Positions 1 to 8,368 of a stretch of DNA of 64,000 nt are shown one piece after another. Location of the stretch: the NCBI RefSeq assembly GCF_001696455.1, contig NZ_MAUJ01000005.1, positions 124,001 through 188,000 on the forward strand. The letters run 5' to 3'. Position 1 is the stretch's first letter. The number at the start of each line of letters is the position of its first letter. This DNA comes from Pseudoalteromonas luteoviolacea (GTDB lineage Bacteria; Pseudomonadota; Gammaproteobacteria; Enterobacterales; Alteromonadaceae). The notes beneath the pieces were generated by a model. That model was not told where the DNA came from, searched no databases, and saw only the letters and a list, made by a program, of their open reading frames with translations. Made by a program: the position numbers and the translations under genes.

Positions 1-2344
1 TCCCTTTTGGCGTCACAGTAACAACAACTGTATCGCTGTAGGTATCTACACCATTGTCTGACACGCTTAATCGAAAGACTAACTGCTCTGCTTGATTCAC
101 GGAAGGAGCAATAAAGATTGCTTTGACTGAATCTGACGCTGATATTGTCACTGTCGAACCTGAGACTTGTACCCAGCTGTACGTCAAAGTGTCGCCATCT
201 GCATCTGTTGTGTTACTGCCATCTAAAACAACTTTGCTTGCAGCAGACTCAACTTGCTGATCGGCACCTGCGTTGACAACAGGTGGCGTATTAACTTTGC
301 TATCTGTCACGATGATTTGTACTTCATCGCTAGTGCGACCGCCTTTGCCATCAATGGCACTAAAACGTAGCATGACCGTTGCCTCACCGACTACATCAGG
401 CGCAACAAACTCAGCGTCTAAATTCGTCGCAACCCCCAAGATAACGGCTGGCCCAGATACTTGTTGCCACTGATAAGTCAGTGCGTCTTTATCCGCATCA
501 ATTGCTGTTGCAGCTAGCTGAACCACAGAACCTGACAATACACTTTGATCCACACCCGCGTTAACGACAGGTGCACGGTTAGCACCATCGACTTGAGGGT
601 GGCCCAGCGACTCATGCATCCAGTTTAAAATATCGCCATTGTCAGTATCAATTTCCCAACCAAACATGCCACCCAAGCCTTCTTTTTGAACAAGCTGTCC
701 TTTGGCTGTAATAGACCTCTGATCATCATATGAGATTAAATCTCCGGTACTTGGGCGATAAATATAAGCAGCCTGTGCAACAGTGTCATAATGAGATTCC
801 CAATCTGGGTGCTTTGCCCACTGCGCAATATTGGCATACATAAGCGTCCCAGGCTCTAGTTTAAAGGCATCCGTTGGCGCCGACGGGCCTGTAGCCTTAC
901 CTTGCATGTGGTGTGTCCCGGGCATATAGTCAACACCCGTCCAACCTCGACCGTACATTGCCACACCAGCCACAAGTTTGTTTCCAGGTACACCTTGCGC
1001 TTTTAACAAATCAATACCCGTTTTCAAGTTGTAGTGAGTGGTACGCTTATCAGACGGTTTAAAATCTGATGGATAGACCGCTGTTTGGTGACCAAGCCCT
1101 GCCAAATCCCAAGCCCCAAAGTAGTCATAAGACATCATTAGGATGTAATCCATATACTTGATGGCTTCGCCGTAATTTACTTTCTCTAACTTATCATAAC
1201 CAACATTGATAGCAGAGGTCAGTTCATACGTTCGTCCTGTGCGCGCTTCCTCCTCATCGAGCATGGTGCGTAGCTCGCGCATTAATTTGATGTAAGTTGC
1301 ACCGTCGCTCGGTGATCCTAAGTTAGGATTGGCGGCAGCGACTCCTGGAAACTCCCAATCAATATCGATACCGTCCCAGAACTGCCATGTTCTCAAGAAT
1401 TTACGACACGACTCAACAAACGTTTTACGCTTGGCGTCATCTGCCATAAAGTAGAATGGATCTGATAGCGTCCAGCCCCCAATAGAAGGGATAATTTTAA
1501 GATCTGGATATCGCTGCTTTAACGCCATCATTTGACCATAGTTGCCTTTGACCGCATCTTGATTGACCTGATCACCTATCGGTTTCATATACGCCGCCCA
1601 TGGATCGGGTGGCGCCAATTCAAAATCACTTAATCCTGCGGTGACTTTTTGGAATGTGTTGTAACCAGTTGGGTTCTCTGTTTTAAAGGAATCGTTAGGG
1701 CCAGTTATTGCCACAAATCCATAGAAGATATGCGTTAAATTTTCAGCTGGAATATTATCTATGTAATAGTCCATACCTTCCACACGGTATATTGACCACT
1801 CTGCGGCGTATGCCGCGACCATCTTACCTGTTGTATTGACGTATGACCGGTTGGTCATTTCGATTGGAAACCGAGGATCGTTCACTTTCATAGCTAATGG
1901 CTCTAAATGAGTTCCCGCTGTATCAGCGACAATTAAGGTCTTTGAATTGGTACTCTGCGTGCAACCATTGACATTACACAGTTGTACCGCCAGTTTGAAT
2001 TTTCCACCTCTATCAAAAGTTAAAGTCTCTACACCTGACTGTGAGCTGCCAACGTCTGTTAAAACTCGGCTGTGAACAACTTTACCATTCAATAAAATAT
2101 TAACCGTTTCTCCAGGTTCGCCCGTCCATTTGGACCATGGTACTGCGACCTCAACACTCGGTGCGACCACAACATCTTTATATGCAAGTGAATCAGTAAT
2201 TGTCACCAAACTGTGCTTTTCAACCATCCACTCTAACTTAGGGGCCCCTGGTAGTGCCGCCAAAGTTTGAGTAGAGGCAACTAAACCTGCAAATATTAAG
2301 GCTTTCTTAACATGGCTGAAAACCTTGTTGTTCGCATTTCTCAT
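1..2344 (-). CDS. chiA: Secreted GH18 chitinase, ChiA-like, with C-terminal PKD-type repeats (3' end beyond window)
   Basis: Extracellular endo-acting chitinase. The start at 2344 gives a signal peptide (residues 1 to about 30, ending TQTLAA), then a ChiA-type N-terminal beta-sandwich (about 31-160), then a GH18 barrel to about residue 578. The barrel shows SIGGWT and the catalytic DGIDIDWE (residues 324-331, acid/base Glu331), and later MSYDYFGAWD and FGWEIDTDNGD. Two PKD/REJ-like Ig repeats of about 95 residues follow (both with DADxDxLTYxW), typical spacers before a chitin-binding domain, which would lie beyond position 1. The frame is open to the window edge. The GH18 call is firm; the symbol rests on the N-terminal domain type. 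Confidence 0.93.
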   Translation of the reverse strand, partial: MRNANNKVFSHVKKALIFAGLVASTQTLAALPGAPKLEWMVEKHSLVTITDSLAYKDVVVAPSVEVAVPWSKWTGEPGETVNILLNGKVVHSRVLTDVGSSQSGVETLTFDRGGKFKLAVQLCNVNGCTQSTNSKTLIVADTAGTHLEPLAMKVNDPRFPIEMTNRSYVNTTGKMVAAYAAEWSIYRVEGMDYYIDNIPAENLTHIFYGFVAITGPNDSFKTENPTGYNTFQKVTAGLSDFELAPPDPWAAYMKPIGDQVNQDAVKGNYGQMMALKQRYPDLKIIPSIGGWTLSDPFYFMADDAKRKTFVESCRKFLRTWQFWDGIDIDWEFPGVAAANPNLGSPSDGATYIKLMRELRTMLDEEEARTGRTYELTSAINVGYDKLEKVNYGEAIKYMDYILMMSYDYFGAWDLAGLGHQTAVYPSDFKPSDKRTTHYNLKTGIDLLKAQGVPGNKLVAGVAMYGRGWTGVDYMPGTHHMQGKATGPSAPTDAFKLEPGTLMYANIAQWAKHPDWESHYDTVAQAAYIYRPSTGDLISYDDQRSITAKGQLVQKEGLGGMFGWEIDTDNGDILNWMHESLGHPQVDGANRAPVVNAGVDQSVLSGSVVQLAATAIDADKDALTYQWQQVSGPAVILGVATNLDAEFVAPDVVGEATVMLRFSAIDGKGGRTSDEVQIIVTDSKVNTPPVVNAGADQQVESAASKVVLDGSNTTDADGDTLTYSWVQVSGSTVTISASDSVKAIFIAPSVNQAEQLVFRLSVSDNGVDTYSDTVVVTVTPKG

Positions 2345-2392
2345 TAGAATTCCTTCTACATGTTATTGTTATTTTTACTGTTGTTTAGGTAA

Positions 2393-2834
2393 TTACTTAC
2401 CCGCTTTTTTAAATTTCAAAGGGCCCTTTTCTCCCCCTGAAAAGTATTCTCCTACTAAGTACTGACCATCTTCAGAAAGTGTCAATGTGTGCACACCTTG
2501 CGTAGTCCAACCCGGAATTTGCTGAGTTACCTGAACTTTGATGGTAATGGTGTCTTTTTCTCTAATACCACTTCCATGCTCCACAAAGGGGATCCCCTTA
2601 AACTCTAGATAGTGGGCTGTAAAAACTTCTCGCCCTTGTTGCGATACGATCAAATGCCCATTCGCGAAGTTGCTGTTATTTACTATTTACATCGTGCCAC
2701 AAGCCAGCAATGCGCCTGTGTTCTTTTGCATTTTGACCAGCACCAGTCACCGAGACAGCGCTGTCACTTGCATGCAAAAAGAAGGTAGAGCCTAGTATCA
2801 GTGACATGAAAAAAAGAATTTTGGCTCGAAGCAT
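2393..2834 (-). pseudogene. Small secreted protein split by a frameshift
   Basis: A start at 2834 encodes a signal peptide (MLRAKILFFMSLILGSTFF...HA) and continues to GLWHDVNSK, then hits TAA near 2676. The other frame (open from about 2683, ending at 2393) continues with SNFANGHLIVSQQGREVF and runs 86 or more residues to a natural-looking end (KFKKAGK). Joined by a one-base shift in the A/T-rich tract near 2675-2690, the two make one coherent secreted beta-rich protein of about 145 residues. No family recognised. Either a real frameshift mutation or a sequencing error. It lies just upstream of the chitinase on the same strand. Confidence 0.6.
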
Positions 2835-3272
2835 ATTTCGATATCCCTCAAATTAATTGACAAAAAACGCCTAAACATCAACACCAATGTACCTAATACT
2901 TCTAAAAAAACAACTTAAATTGTTACAATATGGGTACAAATTTATTACAAAACTTGAGTGCAGTTGTCTTTTGTTGATTTAAAACCAAACGCCAATTAAA
3001 TGAAAAACTGATTTATTTTCTTTCTCTCGAATTGAAAGTTGGGGCAATACAACCGATAAAAAATCAAGCTAAGCGTGTCGTGATAACTCAGCTAAATTCG
3101 TCATAGGGCATTATTTTTATTCACCTACTTTTATCTGTGGGTCAGCTCAACTCCGCGTTTGAATAAAGGGCTCGACTATTTTTGAGCAGTCGTCTTGAGT
3201 GTATTTAGTTACATCCTCGGTCTATTCACCACAAGACTTAGTAATAACTCCACTTTTACCAAAGGAATCAGC
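2835..3272. other. Intergenic region without a recognised gene
   Basis: A/T-rich stretch of about 440 bases between two divergently transcribed genes, so it should hold promoters for both. No tRNA, repeat or convincing hairpin seen. An upstream in-frame GTG-type extension of the yghU frame exists, but it lacks a ribosome-binding site and any family match. Confidence 0.5.
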
Positions 3273-4142
3273 ATGTCTAATCAAACCTATTCACCAGATA
3301 AAGTATGGCAATGGAAAGAAGGCAATGGTGGTAAATTTGCCAATATTAATCGACCCACATCAGGTTCAAGATTTGAACAACCTCTCCCTCAAGGTGAGCA
3401 CTCTCTACAACTCTATTCACTCGCGACACCAAATGGCATCAAAGTGACTATTTTATTAGAGGAGCTGATTGAAGCGGGGATATCAGAGGCCAATTATGAT
3501 GCATACACAATTGATATTATGGAAGGAGAGCAGTTTTCCAGTGGCTTTACTCAAGCTAATCCTAACTCGAAAATTCCAGCCCTAATTGACTTGTCTCAAA
3601 ATCCTCCCTTAAGGGTCTTTGAGTCAGGTTCAATTTTGCTTTATCTCGCTGATAAATTCGCAACATTCTTGCCAAAAGATACCATGACCAAAACTGAATG
3701 CCTCAATTGGCTTTTCTGGCAAATGGGCTCAGCCCCTATTTTGGGCGGTGGGTTTGGTCACTTTTATGCCTATGCCCCTGAAAAGTTCGAATACCCCATT
3801 GATCGCTATACCATGGAAGTAAAGCGTCAGCTAGATGTACTAAACAACCACCTTGCGAACAATAAGTTCATGTGTGGTGACACTTATACCATTGCAGATA
3901 TGGCCATTTGGCCTTGGTACGGACAACTCGTTGAAGGCCGTTTATATGACGCCGCAGAGTTTTTGGGTGTCAATGAGTACACTAATGTATTGAGGTGGAG
4001 TCGAGATATCTCTGCTAGACCTGCAGTCAAACGTGGTTGCATCGTGAATAAAACTTGGGGTGAACCCCATGAACAGCTGCACCAACGCCATCACAGTAGT
4101 GATTTTGAGCTTAAAACTCAAGATAAACTGATCACAGAGTAG
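3273..4142 (+). CDS. yghU: Glutathione S-transferase family disulfide-bond oxidoreductase YghU
   Basis: 289 residues, matching the E. coli YghU length and sequence almost end to end by recall: KVWQWKEGNGGKFANINRP, LYSLATPNGIKVTILLEEL, NPNSKIPAL, VFESGSILLYLADKF, WLFWQMGSAP, ADMAIWPWYG, RPAVKRG. The N-terminal thioredoxin-like domain (about 45-130) is followed by the all-helical GST domain. Members bind glutathione and reduce disulfides or organic hydroperoxides in the cytoplasm. The start at 3273 is chosen over an upstream in-frame start because it has AAAGGA about 10 bases before it and gives the family N terminus (MSNQTYSPDKVW). It stands alone. Confidence 0.95.
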   Translation: MSNQTYSPDKVWQWKEGNGGKFANINRPTSGSRFEQPLPQGEHSLQLYSLATPNGIKVTILLEELIEAGISEANYDAYTIDIMEGEQFSSGFTQANPNSKIPALIDLSQNPPLRVFESGSILLYLADKFATFLPKDTMTKTECLNWLFWQMGSAPILGGGFGHFYAYAPEKFEYPIDRYTMEVKRQLDVLNNHLANNKFMCGDTYTIADMAIWPWYGQLVEGRLYDAAEFLGVNEYTNVLRWSRDISARPAVKRGCIVNKTWGEPHEQLHQRHHSSDFELKTQDKLITE

Positions 4143-4161
4143 GTTCTATACCGCGTCATCG

Positions 4162-4182
4162 AGGGCCAATTTCTCTGGCCCT
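4162..4182. terminator. Hairpin between convergent genes
   Basis: AGGGCCA, 7-base loop, TGGCCCT, located between the yghU stop and the convergent VOC gene. The stem is perfect, but neither strand has a strong T-run, so efficient Rho-independent termination is uncertain. Confidence 0.45.
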
Positions 4183-4189
4183 TGGAATG

Positions 4190-4657
4190 CTATGACTGCT
4201 TTGACATAAACTCACTCATACGCTCTTGTAACTCTAGCTCACTGAGATCTTCAATATGTGTTCCAATCGTCCAAACATGACCATATGGGTCTTCCAAAGT
4301 ACCAGCTCGATCCCCATAAAACTGGTTTTCTACCGCTTTCAACTCTTTAGCCCCCATTGCTAGAGCCTGTGCAAAAACCGTATCGACATCTTCTACATAG
4401 TGCATCAAGCTTACCGCAGTTCCACCTAGTTGCTTAGGGCCTTTAAAATGCATATCTGGGCATTCATCACTGATCATCAAGTGCGAGTTTCCAACCTTAA
4501 TTTCCGCATGCGCTATACGGCCGTTGGGTAGATTCATTTGCATTACAAGCTGGGCATCAAATGCTTTTTGATAAAAGTGAATAGCATCCGCTGCGCCATC
4601 AACTATCAAATACGGAGTCAAAGAGTGGTATCCTTCCGGTATCGCTTTTACACTCAT
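4190..4657 (-). CDS. VOC family (PhnB/glyoxalase-like) protein
   Basis: 155 residues with a vicinal-oxygen-chelate fold like PhnB-type proteins: YLIVDGAADAIHFYQKAF at the N terminus, AEIKVGNSHLMISDE in the middle, and FYGDRAGTLEDPYGHVWTI near the C terminus. The PhnB/YdcW-like subgroup usually binds a metal through His/Glu, but the substrate is generally unknown and cannot be deduced here. Single gene, convergent with yghU. A resistance-type or epimerase-type function is possible but unsupported. Confidence 0.85.
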   Translation of the reverse strand: MSVKAIPEGYHSLTPYLIVDGAADAIHFYQKAFDAQLVMQMNLPNGRIAHAEIKVGNSHLMISDECPDMHFKGPKQLGGTAVSLMHYVEDVDTVFAQALAMGAKELKAVENQFYGDRAGTLEDPYGHVWTIGTHIEDLSELELQERMSEFMSKQS

Positions 4658-4829
4658 AATTAGTACCTTGATTTATAAGACTGTAACTAAAATTAGCCGA
4701 TAAATACCAAAGTACAAACTTCTGCGCGCCTCTAATAAAGTAAACTTCTTTGCCAGAATCAGAGTTGCTCTCTTTTTTTCCCTATAAAACACGCTAAACT
4801 ATGCGTTTTTATCATATCTAGGTAGCAAC

Positions 4830-5585
4830 ATGCAGCGTAAAAAACTAGTCAATCAATTAACTGAATTACTTAAGCCCTTCCAGATAAATGACTATTGTCC
4901 AAATGGACTGCAAGTTGAAGGCAAAGACGAGATAAAAAAAGTGGTCACTGGGGTTACTGCTAGCCAAGCGCTCATTGACGCAGCCATTGATAAACAAGCT
5001 GATGCTATATTGGTTCATCACGGTTACTTTTGGAAAGGTGAAGACCAAACAATCACAGGCATGAAGCAACGCAGAATTAAGCGCCTACTTGAACATGACA
5101 TTAATCTATTAGCCTATCATTTGCCACTGGATGTCCACCCTGAACTTGGCAACAATGCGCAGCTTGGTGAATTACTTAACCTGACCGTAGAGCGCCCACT
5201 TGAGCCTTGGAACAAAAATAGCGTTGCTGTAAAAGGCAAACTAAAAACCCCGATGTCGGTGGATGAGTTTTCGGCTTTAATTGAGCAGAAACTTGATAGA
5301 AAACCCTTGGTAAATAAAGCGGGCGACCATGAGATTAAAACGATAGCTTGGTGCACCGGAGGAGGTCAAAGCTTTATAGACCTTGCAGCCAGCCAAGGAA
5401 TAGACGCTTATTTAACGGGTGAAGCCTCTGAACAAACAATTCACAGCTCAACTGAGCAAGGTATTCATTTTTTTGCAGCGGGACACCATGCAACAGAACG
5501 ATATGGCGTCAAAGCATTGGGCGAGTACCTAGCTGATAAGTACGACTTAGATGTCGAGTTTATTGATATTCATAACCCTGTATAA
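4830..5585 (+). CDS. Nif3-like dinuclear metal-centre hexameric protein (YbgI family)
   Basis: 251 residues, the usual length for the short YbgI/NIF3 form, which assembles into a toroidal hexamer with a dinuclear metal site. Putative ligands are visible at His63-His64 (LVHHGYFW), His97 and Asp101 (AYHLPLDVH), and His219 and Glu223 (GHHATERYG). The in vivo role is unsettled; the family is sometimes annotated as GTP cyclohydrolase 1 type 2 homolog. cmoM starts 5 bases after its stop, so the two are probably co-transcribed. Confidence 0.93.
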   Translation: MQRKKLVNQLTELLKPFQINDYCPNGLQVEGKDEIKKVVTGVTASQALIDAAIDKQADAILVHHGYFWKGEDQTITGMKQRRIKRLLEHDINLLAYHLPLDVHPELGNNAQLGELLNLTVERPLEPWNKNSVAVKGKLKTPMSVDEFSALIEQKLDRKPLVNKAGDHEIKTIAWCTGGGQSFIDLAASQGIDAYLTGEASEQTIHSSTEQGIHFFAAGHHATERYGVKALGEYLADKYDLDVEFIDIHNPV

Positions 5586-5590
5586 AAAGT

Positions 5591-6403
5591 ATGTCTAAGA
5601 AGAAAAAGCAGCGTGTAGTCACCACCCCCCGAGATCGTAACTTTAGTGATATCGCTGGTAAGTTTAAAAACAACATCTATGGCACAACTAAAGGAAAAAT
5701 ACGTGAAGCAGTACTTCAAAGGGATTTAGATGAAGCCTTAGCAACAATAAAACCTAAAAGGGCACTTCGCGTGCTTGATGTAGGTGGAGGGCAAGGTCAA
5801 CTTGCCCTGTACCTTGCACTTCAAGGGCACCTAGTTACTTTGATAGATGTCTCAGAAGAAATGCTGGGGTTGGCTCGTGAACGGGCAGTAAACGCCGACG
5901 TTTCACAGTCCATGGTTTTCATACATGCACCTTTACAAGCCATTCCTGAATTAGACTTGGGACAATTTGATTTAGTCCTTTGCCATGCCGTCCTAGAATG
6001 GGTTGTAGACCAGCAATCTGCACTCAGTATTTTACGCTCTTCACTCGCGCCTGAAGGCATTTTGTCGTTGATGTACTTCAATAAATCAGCACAAAGATTG
6101 GCCAACATGGTCTATGGTAACTTTGATTATGTTGCCAATGGCCTAAAGGTGAAACAAAAGGTGGGATTAAGCCCCAATCAACCTCTAGAGAGTCATCTGG
6201 TTGATAAATGGCTGCAAGAACTGGATTTGAATCAAATTAGTAAAACCGGTGTAAGGTGCTTCCATGATTACCTTCGCGAACTGGATAAGGCTGAAAGCCA
6301 ATTTAACGCTTTATTGGATATGGAACTAAAATATAACCGCACTGAGCCTTACGCTTCGATTGGACGCTATACACACCTTCTACTTGACCATAAACGTCTT
6401 TAG
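5591..6403 (+). CDS. cmoM: tRNA 5-carboxymethoxyuridine methyltransferase CmoM
   Basis: SAM-dependent methyltransferase that methylates cmo5U at wobble position 34 to mcmo5U. 270 residues, close to the E. coli protein (formerly SmtA): DRNFSDIAGKFKNNIYGTTK at the N terminus, the SAM-binding loop VLDVGGGQGQ (61-70), LCHAVLEWV, NFDYVANGL, and TGVRCFHDYLRE near the C terminus. A short basic extension (MSKKKKQRVVTTPR) precedes the conserved start. Downstream partner of the Nif3 gene. Confidence 0.93.
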   Translation: MSKKKKQRVVTTPRDRNFSDIAGKFKNNIYGTTKGKIREAVLQRDLDEALATIKPKRALRVLDVGGGQGQLALYLALQGHLVTLIDVSEEMLGLARERAVNADVSQSMVFIHAPLQAIPELDLGQFDLVLCHAVLEWVVDQQSALSILRSSLAPEGILSLMYFNKSAQRLANMVYGNFDYVANGLKVKQKVGLSPNQPLESHLVDKWLQELDLNQISKTGVRCFHDYLRELDKAESQFNALLDMELKYNRTEPYASIGRYTHLLLDHKRL

Positions 6404-6423
6404 AGCGCGCGGCAATAAAAAAA

Positions 6424-6526
6424 TGGCCTTAACAAATTATACCCACCACAGTACAACCGTTAAGGCCAGGACATGTGCTGAAAGAGAGCAGCAACTCCAC
6501 GTTGCCATAGCTGCACGAATATGTCC
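6424..6526. other. Highly structured intergenic element (nested inverted repeats)
   Basis: TGGCCTTAAC (6424-6433) pairs perfectly with GTTAAGGCCA (6459-6468) across 25 bases. Directly after it, GGACATGTGC (from 6469) pairs with GCAC...ATGTCC (to 6526) around an inner hairpin, GCAGCAAC tccac GTTGC cata GCTGC. It sits between the 3' ends of cmoM and a convergent gene. It could act as a bidirectional terminator, a small RNA, or a dispersed repeat; no T-run is present to settle this. Confidence 0.4.
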
Positions 6527-6585
6527 CTTGAATCCCTTTGATTTAAATTGAAAAGCATATATATCATAAACTTAAAAAGGGTTAT

Positions 6586-7455
6586 TTATAGGATTTCATT
6601 ATGAAAATGCAGTAATACTAGCTCATATAAATCCAACTTTTTTGTCGCTACCCCTTGGCCACCAGCCGCTTTTATCACATGGTTTTGGTTTTCTGATTCA
6701 ACCCAAGTGTATACATAAAATGGTGTATCATCCCCCCTTGAGCGCATCGCCCGTAACAACTTCAATCCAGCAAGCGGTTCTCCTTGTCTGCCCATATCAG
6801 AAATAACGACATTATATTCGTACATACTCAGTAATAGCAGCGCTTCTTGGGTCGACGTTGTGTTATACACGCCAATTTTATGCTTTAAAAAGTACCCTTG
6901 CTCTTTTTTGTTATTAACTGGGTTATCATCGACCCACAGGATCCTACCTATTGCGTCTAGCGGCTCGCTTGCTTTAAATTCTCTCTCTTCTAAATGTTCG
7001 AAAGAGTGATTGATGATCAACCAAATACACACAGAGCACATTAGGAGCGTTACACCAATCCAAAATTTTAAATGCGCGCCATCTGAGCGATGCTCTGCAC
7101 TCAACAATTCGATATTGAGCTGTGTGTCATCTTCGACGCTCTGCTGAAAGACTTTCAATTCGGGATTAAATTTATAGCCTTGGCCTCGCACTGTCACAAT
7201 CACATCTTGCTCAACGCCTAGACGATGCAACAAACTGCGAGTGTCAGAGACCAGCCGAGGTAACGACCATGGTGAAACAACAGAATCAGGCCAGAGAAAT
7301 GCGACTAACTCTTGTTGGTTACATACTTTTGGGCGAGTATCCAACAAGTACAAAAGCAAATTAAATACGCGTTCTTCAAGCACTACTTTTTTATCTTGTA
7401 CGTCTAGTGTTTGTGTCTTCGCATTTAAAGTTACATTAGAAAATCGATACTCCAT
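6586..7455 (-). CDS. Winged-helix DNA-binding protein with a membrane segment and a C-terminal receiver-like domain
   Basis: 289 residues. Residues 1-100 form an OmpR/ToxR-type winged helix (LEERVFNLLLYLLDTRP, DVIVTVRGQGYKFNP). Residues 131-150 are a clear hydrophobic span, basic on its N-terminal side (HLK) and acidic after it (EHLEERE), so positive-inside predicts a cytoplasmic N terminus. Residues 171-285 are a receiver-like domain with the acidic pair D176-D177, phosphoacceptor-position D220 (VVISDMGR), T250 and K272. That order puts the receiver domain in the periplasm, which is unexpected. Probable ToxR-like membrane regulator; target and signal unknown. Monocistronic. Confidence 0.8.
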   Translation of the reverse strand: MEYRFSNVTLNAKTQTLDVQDKKVVLEERVFNLLLYLLDTRPKVCNQQELVAFLWPDSVVSPWSLPRLVSDTRSLLHRLGVEQDVIVTVRGQGYKFNPELKVFQQSVEDDTQLNIELLSAEHRSDGAHLKFWIGVTLLMCSVCIWLIINHSFEHLEEREFKASEPLDAIGRILWVDDNPVNNKKEQGYFLKHKIGVYNTTSTQEALLLLSMYEYNVVISDMGRQGEPLAGLKLLRAMRSRGDDTPFYVYTWVESENQNHVIKAAGGQGVATKKLDLYELVLLHFHNEIL

Positions 7456-7658
7456 ATCACAGCCATTTCCATTTAATTTACTAATAACTAAAAGAATTAA
7501 TAGACTATACCAAACTCAGCAACAGAGCTACCCCTATAACTTAGTAATAATGTCTAATGGAAAAAGCAAAGACATCGTACCTTATATGGAACCTTTCAAT
7601 AGCCAGTACATTAAACTGGTTTTATAAAGAATCGCGTCGAGCAACGATCACTCATCGC

Positions 7659-8240
7659 TTATCTGCACACATCAATGAGCAGCTGATGAGCGATATCAGA
7701 AATCACCTTTGGTTCCTTTTGTGCCTGTGAATACGTTCTTAGTCCATATATGCCTACAATCAGACTTTGTGCCCTTTGCTCGGCAGAGCGCTCGCCTTCT
7801 AACGAGCCCTCTCGCTCCATTTGCGTAAATACATCACACATGAAGCTTTGCCAGAGTTTGCATTGATTGCTCAACACGCCCTGCGCCTCTTCATCTTGTT
7901 GCGCAATTTCATTAATGGCTTTTTGGCTCAAGCATGTTTGGGTTGGATCACCACTTACACACTCAGATACAATGCTGTCTAAATAAGCCTTTAGTCCACC
8001 TATTGCACTACTTTGCGCTGCAAATATGTCTTTTAATTCTGCCGTTCTATCTTGGTTATATTGTTCCAGTGCCGCTAACAGCAAGCCTTTTTTATTTTCG
8101 AAAGCACAGTAGATAGAGCCCGGGTGTAAGTTTGTAGCCCGCTTAAGATCTTGCATACTGGTTTTGTTGTAGCCTTTTTCCATAAAAGCATTCATTGCCG
8201 CTCTCAAGACTTGCTCACGGTCAAATTCAGCACTTCTCAT
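7659..8240 (-). CDS. TetR/AcrR family transcriptional repressor
   Basis: 193 residues. The N-terminal HTH (about 8-55) has the classic TetR pattern: FDREQVLRAAMNAFMEKGY, TSMQDLKRATNLHPGSIYCAF. The C-terminal ligand-binding region includes several Cys residues (for example SECVSGDPTQTCLS), which could sense electrophiles as NemR does, though this is inference. It is divergent from an old yellow enzyme, with three palindromes of one type between them, so it probably represses both genes and responds to a substrate of the enzyme. Confidence 0.9.
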   Translation of the reverse strand: MRSAEFDREQVLRAAMNAFMEKGYNKTSMQDLKRATNLHPGSIYCAFENKKGLLLAALEQYNQDRTAELKDIFAAQSSAIGGLKAYLDSIVSECVSGDPTQTCLSQKAINEIAQQDEEAQGVLSNQCKLWQSFMCDVFTQMEREGSLEGERSAEQRAQSLIVGIYGLRTYSQAQKEPKVISDIAHQLLIDVCR

Positions 8241-8282
8241 ATCTTGTCCAATTAACGTAATAGAATTTCATTTTAAACAATT

Positions 8283-8298
8283 TTGAATAAATGTTCAA
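8283..8298. promoter_or_regulatory. TetR-type operator, site 1
   Basis: TTGAATAAATGTTCAA, an imperfect palindrome with conserved TTGAA/TTCAA ends and a 6-base centre. It is closest to the tetR start and is the first of three related 16-base sites in the divergent promoter region. Confidence 0.65.
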
Positions 8299-8306
8299 AA
8301 TAGGGG

Positions 8307-8322
8307 TTGAATGATCGTTCAA
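8307..8322. promoter_or_regulatory. TetR-type operator, site 2
   Basis: TTGAATGATCGTTCAA, near-perfect palindrome of the same type as sites 1 and 3. It starts 24 bases after site 1 and 27 before site 3. Confidence 0.7.
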
Positions 8323-8333
8323 ATATATATATC

Positions 8334-8349
8334 TTGAATGAACATTCAA
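8334..8349. promoter_or_regulatory. TetR-type operator, site 3
   Basis: TTGAATGAACATTCAA, with perfect 7-base arms around AA. It lies 19 bases before the start codon of the old yellow enzyme, where bound repressor would block transcription or its start. Confidence 0.75.
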
Positions 8350-8368
8350 ATTAACGAGCTAGAACCCC

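Noticed and set aside
6424..6468. Possible integron attC site (TTAAC...GTTAA)
   Set aside because: The arms do not fit the RYYYAAC/GTTRRRY core, the spacing is too short, and no integrase or cassette array is near.
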